From NCBI GenBank assembly GCA_018001935.1, contig JAGNHB010000007.1, positions 63,027 to 127,026 of the forward strand: a stretch of DNA of 64,000 nucleotides, read 5' to 3'. Below are positions 40,370-48,288 of the stretch, piece by piece (the stretch's first letter is position 1; each line of letters starts with the position of its first letter). Source of the stretch: Acidobacteriota bacterium (GTDB lineage: Bacteria > Acidobacteriota > JAAYUB01). The translations under genes and the position numbers were made by a program. The notes beneath the pieces were generated by a model that saw only the letters and a list, made by a program, of their open reading frames with translations, ran no database searches and had not been told where the DNA came from.

Positions 40370-41800
40370 ATGAGAGAGAGCGAACGCCCGATCCGGACCC
40401 TGTTGCTGACCGCATTGACCACTCTGCTGATGCTCGGGTTGTCGATGGTGGACAGCACTGTCTTCCTGGGTGTAAAAACCAGGAAAACCGATATATTGTC
40501 GGATATCAGGATCAAACAAAAGAGAAAAGTTCCCAACCTCAATGCCATACCTGACGTAAAAATCGCGGAAAAACAGGATACGGAACCGGATTTCGTCCCG
40601 CGGGTCCTGCCGGACATCGACGCCCGCGACGTCTACCGGATCGAGGACTTCAGCGGGGACGGCGGGGGCGGGCTGAAACCCTTCTTCAGCGCCCTCTCGG
40701 GCCTGAAGGGGACCGAGAAGGTCCGCGTCGCCTGGTTCGGGGACTCCACCATCGAGGGGGACCTCATCTCCCAGGACGTCCGGAGGAACCTCCAGGACAT
40801 CTTCGGCGGTTCGGGGATCGGTTTCGTCCCCATCACGTCCTCCGTCTCCAAGTTCCGGGCCAGCGTCCTCCACAACTTCTCGGAGAACTGGCAGACCTAC
40901 TCCATCCGGAACCAGAACCCTTACCGTTTCCCCATCGGTATTTCCGGATACCTCTTCGTGCCCGCCCGGGGCCGGTACGAGGCGGGGGATGCCCCGTCGG
41001 GCCACACCCAGTCGTGGGTGGAGTACGGGGTGCCCGACAAGTCGGCGCCCTTCAACGTGGTGCGCATGTTCTACGGTTTCCTCAACGGCGAGGCCGTCCT
41101 GCACGTGAACTTCGGCGACGACCGCTTCCAGGACGTCCGACTGGGCAACTGCGAGGGCATCCAGGAGATCGACCTGACCGGGGGCATGACGCGGCGCGCG
41201 AAGGTGTTCTTCTCCACCAACGCGCCGCTGGCGATCTACGGCGCCTTCGTGGAGAGCGACAACGGCGGTGTGTACGTCGACAATTTCTCGTTCCGCGGCT
41301 CCAGCGGCACCAACCTGAACCAGATCCCCGACGCGGTCTGGAAGACGTTCAACAGCCACCTGAACTACCGGCTCATCATCCTGCAGTACGGGGCGAACAT
41401 CGCCGACCCCGAGATGCGCTCCTTCGGCTGGTACGAGAAGGGGCTGACGCAGGTGCTGACGCGGTTGCGGAACCTCTTCCCGGACACGGGGATCCTGGTG
41501 ATCAGCGCCCCGGACAAGAGCGTTCACGTCGACATGGAATACCAGACCAACCCGGCCATCCCGCTGATCATCCGGGCCCAGCGGAACGCGGCGAAAAACG
41601 CGGGGGTGGCCTTCTGGAACCTCTACGAGGCCATGGGGGGGGAGAACTCGATGCCCGTCTGGGTGGAGAGGAAGCTCGCAGCCCCCGATTACACCCACCT
41701 GAGCGGCAGCGGTGCGCGCGAGGTGGCCCGGCGGATCACAAAGGCCATGCTGTATGAATACAAGCCCTACACCGGCAAGAAACCGACCGCGAAGCCCTGA
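40370..41800 (+). CDS. SGNH/GDSL hydrolase-like protein, membrane-anchored
   Basis: 476 residues. One N-terminal hydrophobic segment (10-32) anchors or exports it. SGNH blocks: WFGDSTIEGD (Ser, about residue 123), YGANIADPE (block III Asn), and DYTHLSGSG near the end with the catalytic Asp-His pair. So the Ser-Asn-Asp-His set is present. In alginate and peptidoglycan systems such proteins (AlgJ/AlgX, PatB) pass acyl groups from a membrane acyltransferase to a polymer. The second SGNH gene and an MBOAT gene follow. Bases 40459-40610 are AT-rich compared with the rest of the gene. Confidence 0.83.
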   Translation: MRESERPIRTLLLTALTTLLMLGLSMVDSTVFLGVKTRKTDILSDIRIKQKRKVPNLNAIPDVKIAEKQDTEPDFVPRVLPDIDARDVYRIEDFSGDGGGGLKPFFSALSGLKGTEKVRVAWFGDSTIEGDLISQDVRRNLQDIFGGSGIGFVPITSSVSKFRASVLHNFSENWQTYSIRNQNPYRFPIGISGYLFVPARGRYEAGDAPSGHTQSWVEYGVPDKSAPFNVVRMFYGFLNGEAVLHVNFGDDRFQDVRLGNCEGIQEIDLTGGMTRRAKVFFSTNAPLAIYGAFVESDNGGVYVDNFSFRGSSGTNLNQIPDAVWKTFNSHLNYRLIILQYGANIADPEMRSFGWYEKGLTQVLTRLRNLFPDTGILVISAPDKSVHVDMEYQTNPAIPLIIRAQRNAAKNAGVAFWNLYEAMGGENSMPVWVERKLAAPDYTHLSGSGAREVARRITKAMLYEYKPYTGKKPTAKP

Positions 41801-43205
41801 AACCGGGCGGGCGGCCCTTCGGCGCACCCTGCTCCTCGGGGGGCGGGCCCTGGTGGTCCTGGCCCTTCTCGGCGTCGTTTCCGCGGGTGAAACGAGCGGG
41901 GGGAAAACCGCCTCGAAGAAGAGCGCCCCGCGCTCCGGCGCTTCCGGACGGGCGTCCGCGAAGGGGAAACCCGCCCCCGGCGCGCCGTCGAGCCGCCGCG
42001 AAGCCGTCTACACCTCCGCCTCCGGGCCCAGCGTCCCGGACGCCGACGTCCCCTCCGGCGAGCTTCCCTTCGAGGGGGCCGACAACGTCATCGGCAACCC
42101 GGAGGGGCTCTACCGGTTCTTCCGAAAGCTCGACGCCCTCCGGAACGGCCGGCGCCTGAAGGTCAACGTCCTGCACGTGGGGGACTCCCACATCCAGGCG
42201 GACTTCATGACCGCCACCACCCGCCGTCTCCTCCAGGGGCAGTTCGGCAACGCCGGGCGGGGCCTGGTCTTTCCCTACGACCTGGTGCGCACGAACGGGC
42301 CGGTCGACTACGCGTCCTCCAGCAACGTCGCCTGGTGCTCGGACCGCAACATCGCCCGGGCCCCGACCCTCCCCACCGGGATCTCGGGCATGGTCCTCCA
42401 GTCGGACGAGCCGAACGCCTACATCCGGATGTTCCTGAAGAACACCGACGAGATGAACTACGATTTCAACCAGGTGACCGTCCTCTACGAGAAGGGGGAA
42501 CTCTTCTGCGACCTCGTCTTCTTCGACGCCGACAACCGGCAGATCGGCTACATCAGCGCCCTCGAAGAGATGTACTCGGATTCGCGTTTTTCCACGTCCA
42601 TCACCTTCCCCTTCTCCATCAGCAATTTCACCCTGTACACCTACGCGGCCCAGGAGACCCAGAAGCTGTCCCGGCTCTACGGGATGCTCCTGGAGAACGG
42701 CCAGAGCGGGATCCGCTACGACACCGTCGGGGTCAACGGCGCCGAGTTTCGCCACTACGCCGGGACGCCCTACTTCTTCCAGCAGACGGCGAGCCTCTCC
42801 CCCGACCTCGTGATCGTGTCGCTGGGGACCAACGACTCCATGGTCAAGAGCTTCTCCACGGAGGACTTCGTCAACGCCATGGACAGCATGGTCATGCAGA
42901 TCAAGCAGATGGTGCCCGACGCCTCGATTCTCCTCACCGTCCCCCCCGACAGCCTCAAGCGATCCCGCGTCAACTACAACCTGGAATCCATCCGGCGCAT
43001 CATCATCAACTATTGCCGGGAGAACAATTTCGCCTACTGGGATCTCCTGTCGGTGATGGGCGGCCTGACGTCCATCCGGCAGTGGCAGTCCCAGGGCCTC
43101 GCCCAGCGGGACAACGTCCACTACACGCGGACGGGCTACCACACCCAGGGCAAGCTCCTCTACGAAGCCTTGATGAAGGGGTACGACCAGTATGCCGTCC
43201 GTTGA
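41754..43205 (+). CDS. Second SGNH/GDSL hydrolase-like protein
   Basis: 483 residues from ATG 41754, overlapping the previous gene by 47 bp; later GTG starts near 41850 are possible. After an N-terminal hydrophobic segment (about 27-45) and a Lys/Ala/Ser-rich linker come the SGNH blocks LHVGDSHIQADF (block I), VIVSLGTNDSMV (block III) and DNVHYTRTGY (block V, Asp-His). The fold and length match the first SGNH protein, yet the two are not close copies. Its 3' end overlaps the MBOAT gene by 14 bp, so the three proteins are very likely one machine. Confidence 0.83.
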   Translation: MNTSPTPARNRPRSPETGRAALRRTLLLGGRALVVLALLGVVSAGETSGGKTASKKSAPRSGASGRASAKGKPAPGAPSSRREAVYTSASGPSVPDADVPSGELPFEGADNVIGNPEGLYRFFRKLDALRNGRRLKVNVLHVGDSHIQADFMTATTRRLLQGQFGNAGRGLVFPYDLVRTNGPVDYASSSNVAWCSDRNIARAPTLPTGISGMVLQSDEPNAYIRMFLKNTDEMNYDFNQVTVLYEKGELFCDLVFFDADNRQIGYISALEEMYSDSRFSTSITFPFSISNFTLYTYAAQETQKLSRLYGMLLENGQSGIRYDTVGVNGAEFRHYAGTPYFFQQTASLSPDLVIVSLGTNDSMVKSFSTEDFVNAMDSMVMQIKQMVPDASILLTVPPDSLKRSRVNYNLESIRRIIINYCRENNFAYWDLLSVMGGLTSIRQWQSQGLAQRDNVHYTRTGYHTQGKLLYEALMKGYDQYAVR

Positions 43206-44661
43206 TCTCCAGAGGGTTTTCGGGCACTTCCTCTACGACCCGAAGGAGCCCATGATCTTCAACAGCGGGTTTTTCCTCTTCCTGTTCCTCCTCTTCCTCA
43301 TCGTCTACCAGTTCTTCTACAACCCCGACAAGAAGCGCGCCGTCTACATCACGCTCTTCTCCCTCTACTTCCTGTACAAGTCGAGCGGCTTCTACTTCCT
43401 GCTCCTGATCGCCACGTCGGTGATCGACTTCCTCGCGGCCCGCTGGATGGCCCGGATCCCCGACATCCGAAAGCGCCGCCCGCTGCTGGTCCTGAGCCTG
43501 GTCTCCAACCTCGGCATCCTCGGGTACTTCAAGTACACCAACCTCTTCATCCAGACCTTCAACGACATCTGCCACTCCTCCTTCCCCCTGCTGGACATCT
43601 TTCTCCCCGTGGGGATCTCCTTCTACACCTTCCAGTCGCTCTCCTACACCCTGGACGTCTACTGGGACAAGCTCGAGCCGGTGGACAGCTACCTGGACTT
43701 CTGCTTCTGCGTGTCCTTCTTCCCGCACCTCGTGGCCGGCCCCATCATCCGGGCCAGCTTCATCATCCCCCAGGTCTACCGCAGGATCAGCATCACCCGG
43801 GAGGCCATGGGGCGCGGGGTGTTCCTCATCCTGTGCGGGCTCTTCAAGAAAGCCGTCATCGCGGATTTCATCAGCGTCAACTTCGTGGACCGGGTCTTCA
43901 GCTCCCCGCTCCAGTTCTCCGGGATCGAGAACCTGGCCGCCGTCTACGGCTACGCGGTGCAGATCTACTGCGATTTCTCGGGCTACTCGGACATCGCCAT
44001 CGGGCTCGCGCTCCTGGTGGGGTTCACGCTCCCCGTCAACTTCGACGCCCCCTACCAGTCCGCCACCATCACCGAGTTCTGGCGGCGGTGGCACATTTCC
44101 CTCTCCTCCTGGCTGAAAGACTACCTCTACGTGCCGCTGGGGGGAAACCGTTGCGGGAAGGTCCGGACCTACGTGAACCTGATGCTCACCATGCTCCTCG
44201 GCGGGCTCTGGCACGGGGCCGGCTGGAGTTTCGTGTTCTGGGGCGGGCTGCACGGTGTGGCCCTCGCCCTGGACAAGATGCTCGGCCTCCCCCAGTGGTT
44301 CGCCCGGAGCGCCTGGCGGCGGGTCCTGGGCGTAGTGGTCACCTTCCACTTCGTGTGCCTGACCTGGATCTTCTTCCGGTCGGCGTCCTTCGAGGGCGCC
44401 ATGGCGATGATCCGCCAGATCGGCTGGGGCTTTCACGCCGAGATCCTCCCGTCGCTGGTCTCGGGGTACCCGGCCGTGTTCGGGCTCATCGGCCTGGGGC
44501 TTCTCCTGCACTATCTCCCGCGAAGCGCCGAGCACCTTCTCGAAAGGGGGGTCACCCGGGTCGGGCTGGTCCCGCAGGCGGCGCTCATGGCCGGCATGAT
44601 CTGGCTGATCATGCAGGTCAAGTCTTCCGACATCCAGCCGTTCATCTATTTCCAATTCTGA
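43192..44661 (+). CDS. MBOAT-family O-acyltransferase (AlgI-like)
   Basis: 489 residues with about eleven hydrophobic segments. MBOAT proteins carry acyl groups across the inner membrane for O-acylation of extracytoplasmic polymers (alginate, cellulose, peptidoglycan, teichoic acid). Typical blocks: LGYFKYTNLF, PVGISFYTFQSLSYTLDVY, HLVAGPIIR, CDFSGYSDIAIG, EFWRRWHISLSSWLKDYLY and LGGLWHGAGWSF with the catalytic His. It overlaps the second SGNH gene. No alg genes are near, so the acceptor polymer is unknown. Confidence 0.92.
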   Translation: MPSVDLQRVFGHFLYDPKEPMIFNSGFFLFLFLLFLIVYQFFYNPDKKRAVYITLFSLYFLYKSSGFYFLLLIATSVIDFLAARWMARIPDIRKRRPLLVLSLVSNLGILGYFKYTNLFIQTFNDICHSSFPLLDIFLPVGISFYTFQSLSYTLDVYWDKLEPVDSYLDFCFCVSFFPHLVAGPIIRASFIIPQVYRRISITREAMGRGVFLILCGLFKKAVIADFISVNFVDRVFSSPLQFSGIENLAAVYGYAVQIYCDFSGYSDIAIGLALLVGFTLPVNFDAPYQSATITEFWRRWHISLSSWLKDYLYVPLGGNRCGKVRTYVNLMLTMLLGGLWHGAGWSFVFWGGLHGVALALDKMLGLPQWFARSAWRRVLGVVVTFHFVCLTWIFFRSASFEGAMAMIRQIGWGFHAEILPSLVSGYPAVFGLIGLGLLLHYLPRSAEHLLERGVTRVGLVPQAALMAGMIWLIMQVKSSDIQPFIYFQF

Positions 44662-44673
44662 GGGGAGGTCGAC

Positions 44674-44871
44674 ATGACCAAGGTCAAGAAAGCCGAGGGC
44701 TACTGCGATCGATGCGGAAAGCTCCTCAAGAAGGACAAGGACCCCGGCAACGTCTACGTTCAGTGCGAGGACTGCCTCGTCTCCTACCGGATGTGCATGA
44801 AGTGCCAGAAGGAGGGGTGTCCCGAGTGCGGGGGCCGGATCGTCCCGGAGAAGGTGCCCCACGTGCACTGA
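44674..44871 (+). CDS. Small zinc-ribbon protein
   Basis: 65 residues, with GGGGAGG directly before the ATG. Eight cysteines form four CxxC-like pairs: CDRC, CEDC, CMKC and CPEC, enough for two zinc sites, with a His at the C-terminus. It has no signal peptide. It starts 12 bp after the MBOAT stop and so is the last gene of the acylation operon. No family is recognised, and a cytoplasmic zinc-ribbon in such an operon has no obvious role. Confidence 0.75.
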   Translation: MTKVKKAEGYCDRCGKLLKKDKDPGNVYVQCEDCLVSYRMCMKCQKEGCPECGGRIVPEKVPHVH

Positions 44872-44908
44872 AAGAGGGGCCGGGCCTGGGCCGCGGATGT
44901 CAAAGAAA

Positions 44909-44937
44909 TTGAGATCCGCCCCGGGTTCGGCTAGAAT
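44909..44937 (+). promoter_or_regulatory. Predicted promoter of the M20 peptidase operon
   Basis: TTGAGA (44909-44914), 17 bp, TAGAAT (44932-44937), about 100 bp before the ATG at 45037. Confidence 0.55.
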
Positions 44938-45036
44938 ACGCGTTCTGCCGCGTTCGATCAAGGACCCGGACCCGGCGGCATCCGGGACCGCGGTCCGGGA
45001 AGAAACGAAAAATCACACTGGGAAAGGGGGCTGTCC

Positions 45037-46266
45037 ATGAAGAAGCGAATCCTCGATTACTTCCATTCCAACCGCGAGAGCGTCGAGCGGGAGATCCTGT
45101 CGCTCCTGGAGGAGATGGTCCGCGAGCGCACCATCAACCTCGTCTCGGACCAGCTCGCCGCCTACCCCTTCCTGGAGTTCCGCGGCGAGGAATACCGGGT
45201 CGCCCGCATCGTGACCGGGCGGCTGGACGGCTGGAACGTGCCCTACGAGACCCACGCCCGCCGGGAAGGCCGCCCGAACGTGATCGCGAAGATCGGCCGG
45301 AACGTGTCGGGGAAGCGCCTCCTGGCGGCCTCCCACATGGACATCGTCCCCCCCGGCGACGGCTGGGAATCCGACCCCTTCACCATGACCCGGAAGGGGG
45401 ACTTCGTGGTGGGCCGCGGGGTGCTGGACAACAAGGGCCCCCTGGCCTCCTCCATGATCGCGTTGCGCATCCTCGGCGAGCTGGGGGCCGCCCAGGGCTT
45501 GTCCGGCCAGTTCCAGGTGGCCGCCCTGTCCGACGAGGAAGCCCACGACCCCGACGGCATCGACTACGGGATCGGCTTTCTGATGGAGGCGGGGAAGGTC
45601 GATGCCACCATGGCCATCATTCCCGACATCGGCGAGAACATGAAACGGATCGACATCGCCGAGAAAGGGACCAACTTCATCAAGGTGACCTCCATCGGGA
45701 AGCAGGCCCACGGGTCGACCCCCGAGCGGGGCGTCAACGCCGTCTACGCCATGGCCCGGCTGATCGTGGAACTGGAGAAGCTCCAACTGGCTCACGAGCC
45801 GCACCCGCTCCTCGGCCGCCCCTCCCTCAACCTGGGGCAGATCAAGGGCGGCGTGGCGCCAAACGTGGTGCCCGGCGAGTGCACCATCACCCTCGACATC
45901 CGCGCCGTGCCGGGCATGACCCCCGGCGGCATCATCGCCGAACTCCGGGGGTGCTGCGACCGCGCGGGGGGCGAGTTCCGGATCGACCCCATCGCCACCT
46001 CCCTGCCCCACGACATGAACCCCGACCACGAACTCGTGCGGGCCATCCAGGCCAACAGCCGGGAGCAGTTGGGGTTCGAGCCGGAGTGCTTCGGGATGGG
46101 CGGGGCCACCTTCGCCAAGACCCTCAACCTCCGGGGGATCCCCTCCGTCGGTTGGGGCCCGGGGGACGACGAGGCTTTCCACATGGTAAACGAGTCCGTG
46201 GAGGTCCGGCAGTTGGTGGAGTTCTGCCGGATGCTCTGCCTGGTCTCCGTGGACCTGCTGCAGTGA
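45037..46266 (+). CDS. M20 family metallopeptidase/deacylase
   Basis: 409 residues of the ArgE/DapE/CPG2/YgeY group. Metal-site blocks are ASHMDIVPPG (His and Asp), GRGVLDNKGP (bridging Asp), SDEEAHDP (catalytic Glu and ligand) and a late DDEAFHMVNE (His). These are zinc or cobalt enzymes that release amino acids from dipeptides or N-acylated amino acids in the cytoplasm. No transport or amino-acid genes are near, so the substrate is open. The start follows GGGAAAGGGGG. yceH follows after 26 bp. Confidence 0.88.
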   Translation: MKKRILDYFHSNRESVEREILSLLEEMVRERTINLVSDQLAAYPFLEFRGEEYRVARIVTGRLDGWNVPYETHARREGRPNVIAKIGRNVSGKRLLAASHMDIVPPGDGWESDPFTMTRKGDFVVGRGVLDNKGPLASSMIALRILGELGAAQGLSGQFQVAALSDEEAHDPDGIDYGIGFLMEAGKVDATMAIIPDIGENMKRIDIAEKGTNFIKVTSIGKQAHGSTPERGVNAVYAMARLIVELEKLQLAHEPHPLLGRPSLNLGQIKGGVAPNVVPGECTITLDIRAVPGMTPGGIIAELRGCCDRAGGEFRIDPIATSLPHDMNPDHELVRAIQANSREQLGFEPECFGMGGATFAKTLNLRGIPSVGWGPGDDEAFHMVNESVEVRQLVEFCRMLCLVSVDLLQ

Positions 46267-46292
46267 GGTGACGGGGCCGGGAGGAGGATCAC

Positions 46293-47051
46293 ATGAGCGG
46301 CGAGCATCGGTTCATGTCGTGGGACACCACCACCACCGGGGAGAGCAGTGCGCCGAAACCGAGCCCGGACTCCCTGTCGCTCGACGCGGGGGAGGTCCGG
46401 GTGCTCGGGGCCCTGATCGAGAAAGAGGTGAGTACGCCAGCGTACTATCCCCTGAGCCTCGTGGCCCTGGTCAACGCCTGCAACCAGAAGACCAACCGCC
46501 GGCCCGTGACGGCCCATTCCGCCGAGGACGTCGGCGCCGTTCTCGACGGGCTGCGGGAAAAACGCCTCGTCACCTTCGTGTCGGGCGGGACGCACCAGGT
46601 GACGAAGTACAAGCAGAACCTCACCCGGCTCTACGCCTTCGACCCCGAGGAGACGGCCGCGGTCTGCGTGCTGATGCTGCGCGGCCCGCTGACCCCGGGG
46701 GAGATCCGGCAGACCGCCGCCGGCCTGCACCCCTTCGCCTCCCTGGAAGCCGTGGACGCCACCCTCGACCGACTGGCGGAGTTCCTGCACGGCCCGGTGG
46801 TCGCCCGGCTGCCCCGCCAGCCCGGGCAGAAGGAGATCCGCTTCGCCCACCTCCTGGCGGGGCCTCCCCCGGCGACTCTTCCCCCTGTCGACGGGGCCGA
46901 CGAGCCCCCCGATGCGACGGTCTCCCTGCCCTCCCAGGCCGGGCAGACCGGGACGATCCGGCGGCTCGAGGCCGAGGTGGCCGCTCTCCGGGCGGAGCTG
47001 GACGATCTCAAGACCCGCTTCGAGGAACTCAGGGCCCAGCTGGGCGGCTGA
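46293..47051 (+). CDS. yceH: YceH (DUF480) family protein
   Basis: 252 residues. The conserved YceH start RVLGALIEKEVSTPAYYPLS and ALVNACNQKTNRRPV is near residues 36-75, followed by two winged-helix-like units (LTPGEIRQTAAGLHPF opens the second). The C-terminus is a coiled coil (RRLEAEVAALRAELDDLK). The fold suggests DNA binding, but the role of YceH is not settled. It lies between the M20 peptidase and the DHH phosphoesterase on the same strand with short gaps. Confidence 0.9.
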   Translation: MSGEHRFMSWDTTTTGESSAPKPSPDSLSLDAGEVRVLGALIEKEVSTPAYYPLSLVALVNACNQKTNRRPVTAHSAEDVGAVLDGLREKRLVTFVSGGTHQVTKYKQNLTRLYAFDPEETAAVCVLMLRGPLTPGEIRQTAAGLHPFASLEAVDATLDRLAEFLHGPVVARLPRQPGQKEIRFAHLLAGPPPATLPPVDGADEPPDATVSLPSQAGQTGTIRRLEAEVAALRAELDDLKTRFEELRAQLGG

Positions 47052-47069
47052 ACGGCCCGAAAGGACACC

Positions 47070-48056
47070 ATGAACGATCTCAACCGGAACATTGGCACCG
47101 TTTTCACCCACATCGACTTCGACGGCATCGGCTCCGCCGCGGTCCTGGGAAGCCTCTTCACCTGGGGCGGGATCCGCTTCACGACGCCGAAGCAGATCGT
47201 CTACGACAACGTCACCGACCGCGACGCCGTCCTCGACCTCCCCTTCTCGCGCCGATGCGCCTGGTGGTTCGACCACCACGAGCAGAACTTCGAGGAGCCG
47301 TCCTTCCACGGGATCGCCCCCGCGGAGATCCCCGGCCTGCGCGTGGCCGCCCCGTCCTGTGCGCGGGTCATCCTCCGATGGTTCGCGGAGAGCGGCTTTC
47401 CCTGCCCCGACCATTTCCAGGAGCTGGCGGACGAGATCGACCTCTTTGATTCCATGCTCTTCGACAGCATCGACGAGTGGCTGGAGGAAACACCGGGGAA
47501 GGTCGTCAACGACAGCCTGACCCTGCCCGACGAGCACCACCGGGCCCGGGACCAGTACTACACCCGCCTGGCGAACCTCCTGAAGACCCGGCCCCTCGAG
47601 GCCTGCGCCTCGGACCCCGAGGTCAACCAGCGGTACTGCCAGTACCGGGCCCTGACCGAGAAGAACCGCGACATGTTGCGCAAGATCAGCCGGTTCCACC
47701 CGGAGGACGACCGGAAACAACTGGTGATCCTTGACTTCACGCCCCTGAAGTTCCAGCCTTTCGTCGATCGGAAGCACATTCTCATCGACTACCCCGAGGT
47801 GGAGTACATCCTCTGCATCTACCCCTACTACCAGGGCCAGACCAAGACCAACACCCTCTCTCTCTCCATCTCCCGGAATTTTCTCAAGAAGTCGGGCAAC
47901 GGCTACGACTGGGGGAAGCACTTCGCCGAGCTCGAGATCGGCGGGGGGCACCGGGACGCCGCCGGCGCCCGCCTGGAGGCTGCCACCAAGGCCCAGCGGG
48001 ACAAGGGCCTCGAGGACTTCACCCGCGGCGCCCTGGCCCGCATCCGGTCGCTCTGA
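47070..48056 (+). CDS. DHH-family phosphoesterase-like protein
   Basis: 328 residues. The metal-binding motifs of the DHH superfamily are in order: HIDFDGIGSAA (DxD, 14-24), FDHHEQN (Asp68-His69-His70), a later DEIDLFD, and in the DHHA1 part GGGHRDAAGA (about 290-299). Such enzymes cut nanoRNA, cyclic dinucleotides, polyphosphate or single-stranded DNA; the substrate here cannot be read. The HIDFDGIGSA start is slightly off the usual HxDADGxxSA. It follows yceH by 18 bp. Confidence 0.85.
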   Translation: MNDLNRNIGTVFTHIDFDGIGSAAVLGSLFTWGGIRFTTPKQIVYDNVTDRDAVLDLPFSRRCAWWFDHHEQNFEEPSFHGIAPAEIPGLRVAAPSCARVILRWFAESGFPCPDHFQELADEIDLFDSMLFDSIDEWLEETPGKVVNDSLTLPDEHHRARDQYYTRLANLLKTRPLEACASDPEVNQRYCQYRALTEKNRDMLRKISRFHPEDDRKQLVILDFTPLKFQPFVDRKHILIDYPEVEYILCIYPYYQGQTKTNTLSLSISRNFLKKSGNGYDWGKHFAELEIGGGHRDAAGARLEAATKAQRDKGLEDFTRGALARIRSL

Positions 48057-48075
48057 GCGCCGCAGCGCAAGCGTA

Positions 48076-48096
48076 GCGCGGGGCTCCGTCCCGCGC
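48076..48096. terminator. GC-rich hairpin after the DHH gene
   Basis: GCGCGGG and CCCGCGC arms with a 7-base loop, 20 bp after the stop codon; no T-run, so a factor-dependent or processing role is as likely as termination. Confidence 0.3.
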
Positions 48097-48118
48097 CATG
48101 TGGCCGCCGCATGGGTGC

Positions 48119-48139
48119 CCATCGCCCGGGGGGCGATGG
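48119..48139. repeat. 21-bp hairpin repeat, copy 2
   Basis: Perfect 9-bp arms CCATCGCCC / GGGCGATGG with a GGG loop, followed by TAC. The arms are identical to those of 51525-51545. Confidence 0.75.
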
Positions 48140-48288
48140 TACGCAGTCCGCCGCGCCCTCCCGGCGAATTCCCCGGTTGCGGTTTAGCTCTCCCTGCGTT
48201 ATCCTGTTCTTAGGCCCGACCCGGCGTGACCAATGCGCGACGTCCCGGATCAAAGCGGGGCACAGTGAACGAAACGGCAGGTGAAGCC

